38,426 nucleotides of DNA from DATEJJ01 sp039649115. GTDB taxonomy: Bacteria; Actinomycetota; Actinomycetes; Mycobacteriales; Micromonosporaceae. This document shows positions 6,652 through 14,732 of this stretch, one piece after another; position 1 is the stretch's first letter; every line of letters begins with the position of its first letter. Made by a program: the position numbers and the translations under genes. The notes beneath the pieces were generated by a model. That model was not told the DNA's origin and did no database searches. It saw only the letters and a program-made list of their open reading frames with translations. The DNA lies in assembly GCA_039649115.1 (NCBI GenBank), contig JBBWZQ010000277.1, positions 1-38,426 of the forward strand, read 5' to 3'.

Positions 6652-7659
6652 TCAGTCCCGGGTGGAGAACGCCGCGTCGAACGCGGCGGCCGGCGGGTCG
6701 AAGGCGAGCCGGCGGACGAAGGCCAGCGCCTCGGGCGCACCGAGCAGCCGGTCCATCCCGGCGTCCTCCCACTCGACGGACAGCGGCCCGGCGTACCCGA
6801 TCGCGTTGAGGGCGCGGAAGCAGTCCTCCCACGGGACGTCGCCGTGCCCGGTGGAGATGAAGTCCCAGCCGCGGCGCAGGTCGGCCCAGGGCAGGTGGGA
6901 GGACAGCCGGCCGCGCCGGCCGTCGCCGGTACGCACCTTGGTGTCCTTGCAGTCGACGTGGTAGATGCGGTCGGCGAACTCGAGGATGAAGTTGACCGGG
7001 TCCAGTTCCTGCCACACGAAGTGCGACGGGTCCCAGTTGAGTCCGAAGGCGGGCCGGTGCCCGATCGCGTCGAGCGCGCGCCGGGTGGTCCAGTAGTCGT
7101 AGGCGATCTCGCTGGGGTGCACCTCGTGCGCGAACCGCACGCCGACCTCGTCGAAGACGTCGAGGATCGGGTTCCACCGCGCGGCGAAGTCCCGGTAGCC
7201 GTCCTCGATCATGGCCGGCGGTACCGGCGGGAACATGGCCACGGTGTGCGAGATGGACGAGCCGGTGAACCCGACCACCGTGGACACGCCGAGCTTCGCG
7301 GCGGCCCGCGCGGTGTCCTTCATCTCCTCCGCCGCGCGCTGCCGGACCCCCTCCGGCTCGCCGTCGCCCCAGATGCGGGCCGGTAGGATGCCCTGGTGCC
7401 GCTGGTCGATCGGGTGGTCGCAGACGGCCTGCCCGACCAGGTGGTTGGAGATGGCCCACACGTTCAGGTTGTACTTGGCCAGGGTGGCCCGCTTCGCGTC
7501 CACATAGGACTCTTCAGCCAGCGCCCTGTCCACCTCGAAATGGTCGCCCCAGCAGGCGATCTCCAGGCCGTCGTACCCCCAGTCCGAGGCGAGCCGGCAG
7601 ACCTCCTCGAACGGCAGGTCGGCCCATTGGCCGGTGAACAGTGTGATCGGTCGCGGCAT
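6652..7659 (-). CDS. Sugar phosphate isomerase/epimerase family protein (cytosolic, xylose-isomerase-like TIM barrel)
   Basis: The 335-residue protein has no signal peptide. It belongs to the xylose-isomerase-like TIM-barrel superfamily (AP_endonuc_2 type), whose members isomerise, epimerise or eliminate on sugars and keto-sugars with a divalent metal. Probable metal and catalytic residues are visible on successive strands: Glu in FAHEVHPSEI, Asp and His in GLNWDPSHFVW, His in YHVDCKD and Glu in LSVEWED. The ribosome site GAGGG lies about 10 bases before the ATG. It follows the secreted ThuA/dehydrogenase gene after a strong hairpin, at the 3' end of a sugar ABC-transporter operon. It is therefore likely to act on the imported sugar after oxidation by the Gfo/Idh/MocA enzyme. 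Exact reaction unknown. Confidence 0.92.
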   Translation of the reverse strand: MPRPITLFTGQWADLPFEEVCRLASDWGYDGLEIACWGDHFEVDRALAEESYVDAKRATLAKYNLNVWAISNHLVGQAVCDHPIDQRHQGILPARIWGDGEPEGVRQRAAEEMKDTARAAAKLGVSTVVGFTGSSISHTVAMFPPVPPAMIEDGYRDFAARWNPILDVFDEVGVRFAHEVHPSEIAYDYWTTRRALDAIGHRPAFGLNWDPSHFVWQELDPVNFILEFADRIYHVDCKDTKVRTGDGRRGRLSSHLPWADLRRGWDFISTGHGDVPWEDCFRALNAIGYAGPLSVEWEDAGMDRLLGAPEALAFVRRLAFDPPAAAFDAAFSTRD

Positions 7660-7681
7660 GATGCGTTCCCTCGCGGTACTG

Positions 7682-7717
7682 CCCCGGGGATGCCGCGCGG
7701 CGGCGGCACCCCCGGGG
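7682..7717 (-). terminator. Strong 15-bp hairpin between ThuA-fusion and isomerase genes
   Basis: Positions 7682-7696 pair with 7703-7717 (CCCCGGGG core at the base) with one A/C mismatch and a 6-base loop. It lies 6 bases after the ThuA-fusion stop codon and before the isomerase ribosome site. It could end part of the transcript, or protect the 3' end of the upstream message while letting some polymerase through to the isomerase. Confidence 0.6.
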
Positions 7718-7723
7718 ACTCGG

Positions 7724-10700
7724 TCATGGCGTTCCGACTCCGGCGCCGCCGAACTCGACCCAGTTCAGGTTGAACAGGTTCGCGGTCGGACCGCCGGTGA
7801 CGCTCCGGAAGACCAGGTACAGCCGGTGGCTGCCGCCGGGGTCGCTGATCGGGAACGTCTGGCTGGCGTAGTCGGTGTTTGCGGTGGTGGCGTTGATGGT
7901 CACGGTACTGAGGATCGGGCCGGTCGGCGCGTCGAGGTGCAGTTCCACCGCCGCCTGCGCGGTGCCGGCGGTGGCGGGGCTGCCACCGGACACCCGGAAG
8001 GTCACCGAGTTCATGTTCAGCAGGTTGACCACCCGGTTGATCGCGACCCAGTCACCGGGATCCAGGCTGTTGCGGTTCAGGTCGCCGCCGCCCGGGTCGG
8101 TGGTGGTCGTGGTGCTCGTGCCGGACTGGTCGGTCGCGTAGTCCGGCTGCTGGCGTTTCTGCTGGATCACGTGCTGGTCGATGGTGGTCAGCGGCGGCTG
8201 CCCGTTCGCGCCGAGGTCGGTGTACGAGGCGGTGAGGCCGCCGTACAGGTACCCGCTGGCGTGGGTCGCGTCGGCGGGGTCGGTCTGGAGCACCCCGGAG
8301 CAGCCCGTCTGGCTACCCTCGCCGTGCCCGTGGTTGTCGTGACCGAGGGCGAAGGAGAGGGTGACCCGGCCGCAGTCGATCGTGCCGTCCTCCGGGTCGG
8401 TGACGGTCACCGCCCACGGAATCTTGTCGCCCCAGGTGAAGAAGCCACCGTCGACCGGGGTGGTTACCGTCACCGCGGGTGCGGTGTTGCCGACCTCGAT
8501 CGTGGTGTTCGCGGTCGCGGTCTTGCCGCTGGAGTCGGTCACCGTGAGCTTGGCGGTGTAGACGCCGTCGGCGGTGTACGTGAACGTCGGGTTCGGGTCG
8601 GTGGAATCGACGGTACCGTCGCTGTTGAAGTCCCAGGCGTAGGTGATGGAGTCGCCGGGGTCGGGATCGTTGGTACCGTCGCTGGAGAAGTTGACGGTCA
8701 GCGGTGCGGTACCGCTGGTCGGGGCGGCCGACACCCTGGCGATGGGTGCCCGGGTGCCCTTGACGTAGCTGAACTTCACCAGCAACGCGTCGGGATTGGC
8801 CCGGAAGAACCCGTCGCCGTAGGACATCAGGTAGAAGTCGCCGTCCGGTCCCCACCGCATGTCCATCGGCGCGTCGCAGATGAACGGCCGCACCTTGCGG
8901 TCGGCGGAGACGTCACCACAGGTGAGCAGGTCGTTGATCTTGAAGATCCTGCCCTGCGAGTCCAGCCGGATCTCCCGCATGAAGTCCCGGGTGAACTCGC
9001 CGAAGAAGATGGCCTTGTCGAAGTAGGCCGGGAACTTCGCCGGGTTGGGGTTGCGCGGGTCGTAGTGGTACGGCGCGGCGCCGTGCGGACCCACGCCGCC
9101 GGTCAGCAGTTCGGGGAACAGTTGCGGGCAGGTACCCGGCGGGTCGCTGCTGTAGTACGCCGCGCACGGGGTGCCCTGCGGCGGCGTGGCGTTGTCGTTG
9201 TAGGAGTACCACATGTCCGGCGCGGTCAGCGGCGGGGTCGCCGTCCGGCCGGTGTTGTGCCGTGCGGTGTTCTCCGGGCCGTGTGCCGGGTTGCCGCACT
9301 CGAAGGTGGTGCCCTGCGTGGTGCCGGCGGCGAAGTTCCACCTGTAGTACGGCAGCGTGGGCGACACGCACGCCGGCCATCCGTAGTTCGCCGGATGGCG
9401 GACGATCTCCAGCCGCCCGGTGCCGGCGGGGCCGCGGAACACCTGCGGCGCCCGCGCGTCCGGCGAGTAGTCGGTGAGGTACGCGACGTCGTTGTTGTCG
9501 AGGTTGAGCCGGAACGGGTTGCGGAAACCCATCGCGTATATCTCCGGCCGGGTCTGCGCGGTGCCGGGCGGGAAGAGGTTGCCCTTCGGGACGGTGTACG
9601 AACCGTCCGGCTGGACGTGGATGCGCAGCAGTTTGCCGCGCAGGTCGTTGGTGTTCAGGGCGGAGCGCCGGGCGTCGACGTACGGCGCGTTGTAGCACGG
9701 GTCCGGGCAGGTGGCCGTCGGGGTGACGGTCAGCTCGTCGTTGAACGGCGAGAAGCCGCCGGAGTTGCCGCTGCCGGCCGGCGTGTCGTCGCCGGTGGTC
9801 ATCCACAGGTTGTCGTGCGAGTCGAAGCGGATCTCGCCGGCCACGTGGCAGCAGGCGCCGCGGTTGGTGTCGACCCGCAGGATCTGTTGTTCGCTGGCCA
9901 GGTCCAGGTGCGGCGTCGGTGTCTCGACGAACTGGAACCGGGACAGCTGGTTGTATCCATTGTAGACATCCCAGGCGTGCGGGTCGGTGCTGCTCGTCGG
10001 GGCGTTGGTCGGCGGTGTACCCAACGGTGGCGCGTAGTAGAGGTACACCCAGTGGTCGGTGGCGAAGTGCCGGTCGATCGCGCCGCCGTACAGGCCGTCC
10101 TCGTCGTGGTTGTACACGGGGATGGTCGCGATGACCGCGTCGGTGCCGGCGTTCGGGTCGTGCAACCGCACGTCTCCGGTACGGGCGGTCTGCAGCACCC
10201 GGCCGTCGGGCAGCACGTCGAACTCGATCGGCTCGCCGATGTTGGGCGGTGCGGCGATGACGGTCATCTGGTAGTTGGCCAGGACCGTCGCGCCACAGTC
10301 GCCGGTGCCGTTGCCGGCCGCCCAGTCGATGGCGCCGCCGAGGTCGCGCTGGAACGAGGCGTCGGTGAACTCGGCCGCGGTCTCACCCAGGCCGGTGTAG
10401 AACGAGCGGCCGCCCTTGTAGTCCTTGCACCACATGAGGGGGTGGTCGTAACCCATGGTGCCGCCGGAGTAGGTGCTCTCATCGACCGTCGCCAGCACGT
10501 GCGAGACGCCCCGCACGTTGCCGGTGAAGTTGTAGAACGCGTCGGTGCGCTGCCAGTACTCGGGCAGCGGGGCGCTGGCCGGGTGTACCCGGTCGGCGAC
10601 CTTGACGGTGGCCTGCGTGATGGCGGTCTTTCCGGACGACCGGGTACCGAGCACGTCGGTCAGGAACTGCCAGCCCGGGTCGGTCTCGATCGCCGAGTGG

Positions 10701-11098
10701 ATGCCGACGAAGCCGCCGCCGGCGTGGAAGTAGCTCTCGAAGGCTGCCTGCTGCGCGGCGGCCAGTGTCCTGGTGGAGGTGTTCAGGAAGATGACGGTGC
10801 GGTACTTCTTGAGGTGGTAGGCGTCGAAGTCGGCGGTGTCGTCGGTCGCCTTGACGGTGAACCGGTACGCCTCGCCGAGCCGTTCGATCGCGCGGACGCC
10901 GGCCCTGTTCTCCGCGGTGTTCCCGCCGGTGAGGACCAGCACCTTGAAGGCCGGCTTCTCGTGATGGTCCCGGGTGTTGGGCGTGGGCGCCGGTGCCGCG
11001 CTGGCCGGTGTGGCCACCGCACCGGCCACAAGGGCCGATCCGGCCAGCACGACCGTACCGGCAAGGCTGGCAGCCCTGCGCCTGACGGCATTGAGCAT
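7724..11098 (-). CDS. Secreted ThuA / glucose-sorbosone dehydrogenase / PKD / CBM6 multidomain protein
   Basis: A 1124-residue exported protein. A Sec signal peptide (~1-34, ending ASA) is followed by a ThuA trehalose-utilisation domain (~50-258, KVLVLTGGNTAENRAG to FYTGLGETA), a six-bladed propeller of the PQQ-dependent glucose/sorbosone dehydrogenase family (~273-780, with YNHDEDGLYGGAIDRHF, ACCHVAGEIRFD and MGFRNPFRLNLD), a PKD domain (~785-870, ITYAWDFNSDGT), a linker and a C-terminal CBM6-type carbohydrate-binding module (~1000-1124). It should act outside the cell while bound to a polysaccharide, oxidising sugar units if the propeller is active. ThuA domains occur in keto-sugar metabolism, but their role is poorly defined. 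SD GGAGG precedes the ATG. The gene follows the Tat-exported isomerase gene by 15 bases, in one operon. Confidence 0.93.
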   Translation of the reverse strand: MLNAVRRRAASLAGTVVLAGSALVAGAVATPASAAPAPTPNTRDHHEKPAFKVLVLTGGNTAENRAGVRAIERLGEAYRFTVKATDDTADFDAYHLKKYRTVIFLNTSTRTLAAAQQAAFESYFHAGGGFVGIHSAIETDPGWQFLTDVLGTRSSGKTAITQATVKVADRVHPASAPLPEYWQRTDAFYNFTGNVRGVSHVLATVDESTYSGGTMGYDHPLMWCKDYKGGRSFYTGLGETAAEFTDASFQRDLGGAIDWAAGNGTGDCGATVLANYQMTVIAAPPNIGEPIEFDVLPDGRVLQTARTGDVRLHDPNAGTDAVIATIPVYNHDEDGLYGGAIDRHFATDHWVYLYYAPPLGTPPTNAPTSSTDPHAWDVYNGYNQLSRFQFVETPTPHLDLASEQQILRVDTNRGACCHVAGEIRFDSHDNLWMTTGDDTPAGSGNSGGFSPFNDELTVTPTATCPDPCYNAPYVDARRSALNTNDLRGKLLRIHVQPDGSYTVPKGNLFPPGTAQTRPEIYAMGFRNPFRLNLDNNDVAYLTDYSPDARAPQVFRGPAGTGRLEIVRHPANYGWPACVSPTLPYYRWNFAAGTTQGTTFECGNPAHGPENTARHNTGRTATPPLTAPDMWYSYNDNATPPQGTPCAAYYSSDPPGTCPQLFPELLTGGVGPHGAAPYHYDPRNPNPAKFPAYFDKAIFFGEFTRDFMREIRLDSQGRIFKINDLLTCGDVSADRKVRPFICDAPMDMRWGPDGDFYLMSYGDGFFRANPDALLVKFSYVKGTRAPIARVSAAPTSGTAPLTVNFSSDGTNDPDPGDSITYAWDFNSDGTVDSTDPNPTFTYTADGVYTAKLTVTDSSGKTATANTTIEVGNTAPAVTVTTPVDGGFFTWGDKIPWAVTVTDPEDGTIDCGRVTLSFALGHDNHGHGEGSQTGCSGVLQTDPADATHASGYLYGGLTASYTDLGANGQPPLTTIDQHVIQQKRQQPDYATDQSGTSTTTTTDPGGGDLNRNSLDPGDWVAINRVVNLLNMNSVTFRVSGGSPATAGTAQAAVELHLDAPTGPILSTVTINATTANTDYASQTFPISDPGGSHRLYLVFRSVTGGPTANLFNLNWVEFGGAGVGTP

Positions 11099-11113
11099 CG
11101 GTCCTCCTGCCGG

Positions 11114-12223
11114 TCAGTCGTCTTCGCGGCCGTGCTCGCGCCGCCAGCTCGCGATGTTGGCGTAGCTCTGCTGGGAGAAGGCCAGCGACTGTCCCGGCGC
11201 CGCGGCGCCGCCCGGCGCGTTGTCCTGCTCGTAGTTGGGATGGCGGAACCCGGGGTCCCCGATCGCGTCCAGCAGTTGATGCAGCGGGATGACACCCGTA
11301 CCCGCCGGCACCATGGTGTACCCGTCCGGCACGTCGGCCGGTACGCCGTCCTTGACGTGGAAGAGCGGGAACCGGTGCGAGTGCTTCCTGACCGTCGTGA
11401 TCGGGTCGAACAGGTCGGTGCGCACCCGGCCGTGCCTGTCGGTGAAGGTCTGGTAGCGGTGCCGCGCCACGTACCCCCAGTAGATGTCCATCTCGAACCA
11501 CACCAGGGCCGGGTCGACCAGGCCGAAGAAGTACTCCAACCCGCGCAGGCCCGAGGAGGCGGTGGGGTTGCCGGCCGCGTCCAGCGGTCCGTCGTCGAGC
11601 AGGAAGTCGTACTCCGCGTGGTGGTTGTGCTGGTACAGCTTGATGCCCCGGGCCCTGGCCCGCTCGCCGAAGGCGTTGAAGTTGTCCGCGGCGATGCGCC
11701 AGTCCGCCTTGTACCGGCTGCTGGTGGGGATCGCGGCGGTGCCCAGGTGTGCCATGCCGAGCGTTTCGGCGATGTCCAGCTGTGCTTCGAAGGAGTCCGG
11801 GCTGGCGAAGTTGAAGCCGATGTGGCTGCCGTTGGCCGTGAGCCCGTTGTCGTCGAGCAACTGGCGGATCTCGGCGGCGGTGATCTGGCGGCCCAGGATC
11901 GAGGTGCTCTGGTTGTAGCCGGCGAACTCCACCTGCTTGTAGCCCATGGCGGACAGCTGCTCCAGGACGTACCGGAAGCCGCCGTTGATGCCGCTGGCCG
12001 GGTCCGGCGCGCGGGACACGACGTCGCGGACGGTGTACAGGATGATGCCGCGGTTGGGCGCCGGCACGGTCGGCTCGGGCGGCTTCCTGCCCTTGTCCGC
12101 GAACGCCGGCGCGGTGGTGCCGAACACGGACACGGCGGCGCCGGCCGCCGTCACGCCCGACGCGGCCAGGAACCCGCGCCGGCTCAATGCCCTGGGCGTA
12201 CCGGCGTGCTGATCTGCGGTCAT
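11114..12223 (-). CDS. Tat-exported sugar phosphate isomerase/epimerase family protein
   Basis: The 369-residue protein begins with a twin-arginine signal, RALSRRGFLAASGVTAAGAA (~11-30), ending near AFA, so it is exported already folded, as expected for a metal-containing enzyme. The rest is a xylose-isomerase-like TIM barrel with likely metal ligands at His in YQHNHHAEYDF, Glu/Asp in VWFEMDIYWG and His in PLFHVKDG. The SD GGAGG stands 6 bases before the ATG. It is in an operon with the Gfo/Idh/MocA gene (24-base gap upstream) and the secreted ThuA fusion (15-base gap downstream). Since a sugar phosphate is unlikely outside the cell, the substrate is probably an unphosphorylated, perhaps oxidised, sugar or glycoside. 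That is inference. Confidence 0.93.
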   Translation of the reverse strand: MTADQHAGTPRALSRRGFLAASGVTAAGAAVSVFGTTAPAFADKGRKPPEPTVPAPNRGIILYTVRDVVSRAPDPASGINGGFRYVLEQLSAMGYKQVEFAGYNQSTSILGRQITAAEIRQLLDDNGLTANGSHIGFNFASPDSFEAQLDIAETLGMAHLGTAAIPTSSRYKADWRIAADNFNAFGERARARGIKLYQHNHHAEYDFLLDDGPLDAAGNPTASSGLRGLEYFFGLVDPALVWFEMDIYWGYVARHRYQTFTDRHGRVRTDLFDPITTVRKHSHRFPLFHVKDGVPADVPDGYTMVPAGTGVIPLHQLLDAIGDPGFRHPNYEQDNAPGGAAAPGQSLAFSQQSYANIASWRREHGREDD

Positions 12224-12247
12224 TGTTCCTCCTCAGGGGTGTGGGTG

Positions 12248-13462
12248 CTATGCGACCTGGGCGAGGGCCGGCGCGACGTCGACCCATGAGGATCCCTGCT
12301 CGGCCGAGCGGGCCACGGCGTCGAGCACCAGCTGGACCTGCAGGCCGTCCATGAAGGACGGTCGAGGATCCGTACCGGTGGCGATCGCCTCGATGAGGTC
12401 GCGCATCTGGTGGGTGAAGGAATGCTCGTACCCGATGACGTGGCCGGGCGGCCACCACGCCGACAGGTACGGGTGCTCCGGCTCGGTGACGAGGATGCGG
12501 GTGAAGCCCTGCTCCGGGGCGGGCCGGGTGGCGTCGTAGAACTCGAGTTCGTTGAGGCGCTCCAGGTCGAAGACGGCGGAGCCGCGCGATCCGTTGACTT
12601 CGACGCGGAGCCCGTTCTTGCGGCCGGTGGCGAACCGGGTCGCCTCGTAGCTGCCGATCGCGCCACCGGAGAGCCGGGCCAGGAACAGCGCGGCGTCGTC
12701 CACGGTCACCGGGCCGGTGGCGGCGCCGGCCGGTGCGCCACCGCCGGTCGCGGAGAGGCCGGCCGAGCCGGTGGGCAGCGGCCGCTGCTTGACGAACGTC
12801 TCGGTCAGCGCGCTCACCCCGGTGATCTGCTGGCCGGTCACGTACTGGGTGAGGTCGACGATGTGCGCGCCGATGTCGCCCAGTGCCCCCGATCCGGCCC
12901 GGTCCCGCTGCAGCCGCCACACCAGGGGGAACTGCGGATCGGTGATCCAGTCCTGGAGGTACACCGCCCGGACGTGGCGGATCTCGCCGAGCCGGCCGTC
13001 GGCGACCAGGCGGCGCAGGTACACGACCGCCGGCACCCGGCGGTAGTTGAACCCGCACATCGCCCGGACCCCCGACAGCCGGGCCGTCGCCGCCGCGGCG
13101 GCCATGCCGCGCGCCTCCTCCACCGTGTTGGCCAACGGCTTCTCGCACAGCACGTGCTTGCCGGCGGCGAGCGCGGCGAGCGCGATCTGCGCGTGGCTGT
13201 CGCCGGGCGTGCAGATGTCGATGAGGTCGATGTCGTCGCGGCGGACCAGGTCGCGCCAGTCGGTGACCGATCCGGCCCAGCCGAGCCGGGCGGCCGCCGC
13301 GGTGACCTTCTCCGCGTCCCGGCCGGCGACGGCGACCATCGTGGCCCGCGCCGGCAGGTCGAAGACGCGGTTCACCGTGCGCCACGCCTGCGAGTGCGCG
13401 GTGCCCATGAACGCGTAGCCGACCATGCCGACGCGCAGCTCTCCGCCGTCCATAGTGGACAC
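12248..13462 (-). CDS. Gfo/Idh/MocA family NAD(P)-dependent sugar oxidoreductase
   Basis: The 404-residue cytosolic enzyme has an N-terminal Rossmann fold with VGMVGYAFMGTAHSQAW (nucleotide-binding GxxxMG variant, residues ~11-27) and the family hallmark CEKPLANTVEEA, where the EKP lysine is the usual catalytic residue. The C-terminal alpha/beta substrate domain contains GDIGAHIVDLTQYVTG. Members oxidise a sugar hydroxyl (inositol, glucose, 3-keto-sugar formation) or reduce the ketone. The start is GTG at 13462, with GGGGG about 9 bases upstream. ATG at 13453 is an alternative. It lies 19 bases after the binding-protein gene, in the sugar-uptake operon, and would carry out the first intracellular oxidation of the imported substrate. 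Confidence 0.94.
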   Translation of the reverse strand: MSTMDGGELRVGMVGYAFMGTAHSQAWRTVNRVFDLPARATMVAVAGRDAEKVTAAAARLGWAGSVTDWRDLVRRDDIDLIDICTPGDSHAQIALAALAAGKHVLCEKPLANTVEEARGMAAAAATARLSGVRAMCGFNYRRVPAVVYLRRLVADGRLGEIRHVRAVYLQDWITDPQFPLVWRLQRDRAGSGALGDIGAHIVDLTQYVTGQQITGVSALTETFVKQRPLPTGSAGLSATGGGAPAGAATGPVTVDDAALFLARLSGGAIGSYEATRFATGRKNGLRVEVNGSRGSAVFDLERLNELEFYDATRPAPEQGFTRILVTEPEHPYLSAWWPPGHVIGYEHSFTHQMRDLIEAIATGTDPRPSFMDGLQVQLVLDAVARSAEQGSSWVDVAPALAQVA

Positions 13463-13481
13463 GTGCGGTACCCCCGTGTAG

Positions 13482-14540
13482 TTAGGACCTGAACCCGAGC
13501 GGCAGGTACTTGTCGACGTTCTGCTTGGTGATGGTCTCCGAGGCGAGCACGATCTGCTTCGGCACCTGCAGTTCCACCAGGTCGGCCAGGCCCTTGCCCT
13601 GGGCGATCAACCGGGCCAGCGAGATCGCCGAGGAGGCCATCGTGGGCGGGTACGTGACGGTGGCCTCCAGCGGGGTGTCACCGGCCTTGATGTGCTCCAT
13701 CGCGTCCAGCGAGCCGGCGCCGCCGACCATGAAGAACTCCTTGCGGCCGGCCTGCTTGATGGCGGCCAGTACCCCGACGCCCTGGTCGTCGTCGTGGTTC
13801 CAGAGCGCGTCGATCTTCGGCGCCGCCTGCAGCAGGTTGGCCGTGACGCTCTGTCCACTCTGGATGGTGAACTGCGCGGCCACCCGGTTGGTCACCTTGA
13901 GCCCGAACTGGCCCAGCGCGTCCCGGAACCCGCGCGAGCGGTCCTGGGTGAGCGGCAGGTTGTCGATACCGGCGATCTCCGCGATCACCGCGTTGGTCTT
14001 GCCGTTGAGCTTGGCCCCGATGTACTGGCCGGCGGCCAGGCCCATGCCGTAGTTGTCGCCCTTGATGAGCACCCGCGCGGCACCGGGATCGGAGAACTCC
14101 CGGTCCAGGTTGACGACCGGGATGCCGGCGGCCATCGCGGCCTTGCCGGTCGCGGTGAGTTGCGCGCCATCCTGGGGCAGCAGGACGATCACGTCCGGCT
14201 TCTGCTGGATCAGCGTCTGCAGCGCGGCGACCTGTGCCGGCGCGTCCTTGCCGGCGTCGACCTGGGTGAGCTTGACGTCGGTGTACAGCCCGGCCTGCTT
14301 CTTGGCGTTGTCCGTGATGGCCCGGATCCAGCCGTGGTCGGCGGCCGGCGCGGAGAACCCGATCGTCACCGTCTTGCCGGGCGCGGCGTTGTCACCGCCG
14401 TTCACCCTCGTCTGGCCGCTGTCGTTCTGCTTGTTGTCCTGGGCGTTGGAGGTGCAGCCGGCGAGCAGCGCGCCGGCGCCCAGCGCGGCGCCGCCGGCGA
14501 GGAACCGGCGACGGGACGGGTCGTCCCATAGGTGTCTCAT
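13482..14540 (-). CDS. Sugar ABC transporter substrate-binding lipoprotein (Tat-type signal)
   Basis: A 352-residue periplasmic-binding-protein-family lipoprotein. The N-terminus carries both a twin-arginine motif (SRRRFLAGGAALGAG, 9-23) and a lipobox LLAGC (Cys29), so it is probably exported by Tat and lipidated. The mature part is a Peripla_BP_4 ribose/galactose/inositol-type binding domain (VTIGFSAPAADHGWIRAI, then PDVIVLLPQDG and WNHDDDQGVGVLAAIKQAG). The ATG at 14540 was chosen over an upstream in-frame GTG (14603) because GGAGG lies 6 bases before it. It partners the ABC ATPase and permease encoded upstream, from which it is separated by 192 bases containing a tandem repeat. The ligand is probably a monosaccharide or small glycoside. 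Confidence 0.94.
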   Translation of the reverse strand: MRHLWDDPSRRRFLAGGAALGAGALLAGCTSNAQDNKQNDSGQTRVNGGDNAAPGKTVTIGFSAPAADHGWIRAITDNAKKQAGLYTDVKLTQVDAGKDAPAQVAALQTLIQQKPDVIVLLPQDGAQLTATGKAAMAAGIPVVNLDREFSDPGAARVLIKGDNYGMGLAAGQYIGAKLNGKTNAVIAEIAGIDNLPLTQDRSRGFRDALGQFGLKVTNRVAAQFTIQSGQSVTANLLQAAPKIDALWNHDDDQGVGVLAAIKQAGRKEFFMVGGAGSLDAMEHIKAGDTPLEATVTYPPTMASSAISLARLIAQGKGLADLVELQVPKQIVLASETITKQNVDKYLPLGFRS

Positions 14541-14627
14541 CACGACCTCCTGGTCGGGAAGGGGGTGTCGGTAGCGGTGTTGCGGGCGTGCCGGGCTGAC
14601 CATCCGCCTGGTGCGGCGGAGGCCTGA

Positions 14628-14726
14628 TGGTCGATAGGGCCGGGTGGTCGATAGGGCCGGGTGGTCGATAGGCCGGGTGGTCGATAGGGCCGGTGGTCGG
14701 TAGGGCCGGGTGTGGGACAGGGCCGG
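14628..14726 (-). repeat. Tandem repeat, six copies of a ~17-bp unit (TGGTCGATAGGGCCGGG)
   Basis: Units begin at 14628, 14645, 14662, 14678, 14694 and 14711. The first two are identical, copies 3 and 4 lack one G each, copy 5 has one substitution and copy 6 is degenerate. The array starts 6 bases past the permease stop codon and ends 87 bases before the binding-protein start, inside the predicted operon. In RNA each unit reads CCCGGCCCTATCGACCA on the transcribed strand. Possible roles include transcript processing or stabilisation to raise binding-protein output, protein binding, or a simple slippage product. Confidence 0.9.
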
Positions 14727-14732
14727 TGCGGA

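Noticed and set aside
4483..7386. Long plus-strand frame covering the region around the copper lipoprotein and XRE gene
   Set aside because: It crosses genes on both strands in the wrong frame. No domain is visible, and the lipoprotein motifs are in another frame.
7634..12289. Very long plus-strand open frame (1551 residues) opposite the sugar operon
   Set aside because: It is antisense to four genes with clear family motifs and good ribosome sites. It is Val/Arg/Gly-rich without domains, a usual by-product of high-GC codon bias.
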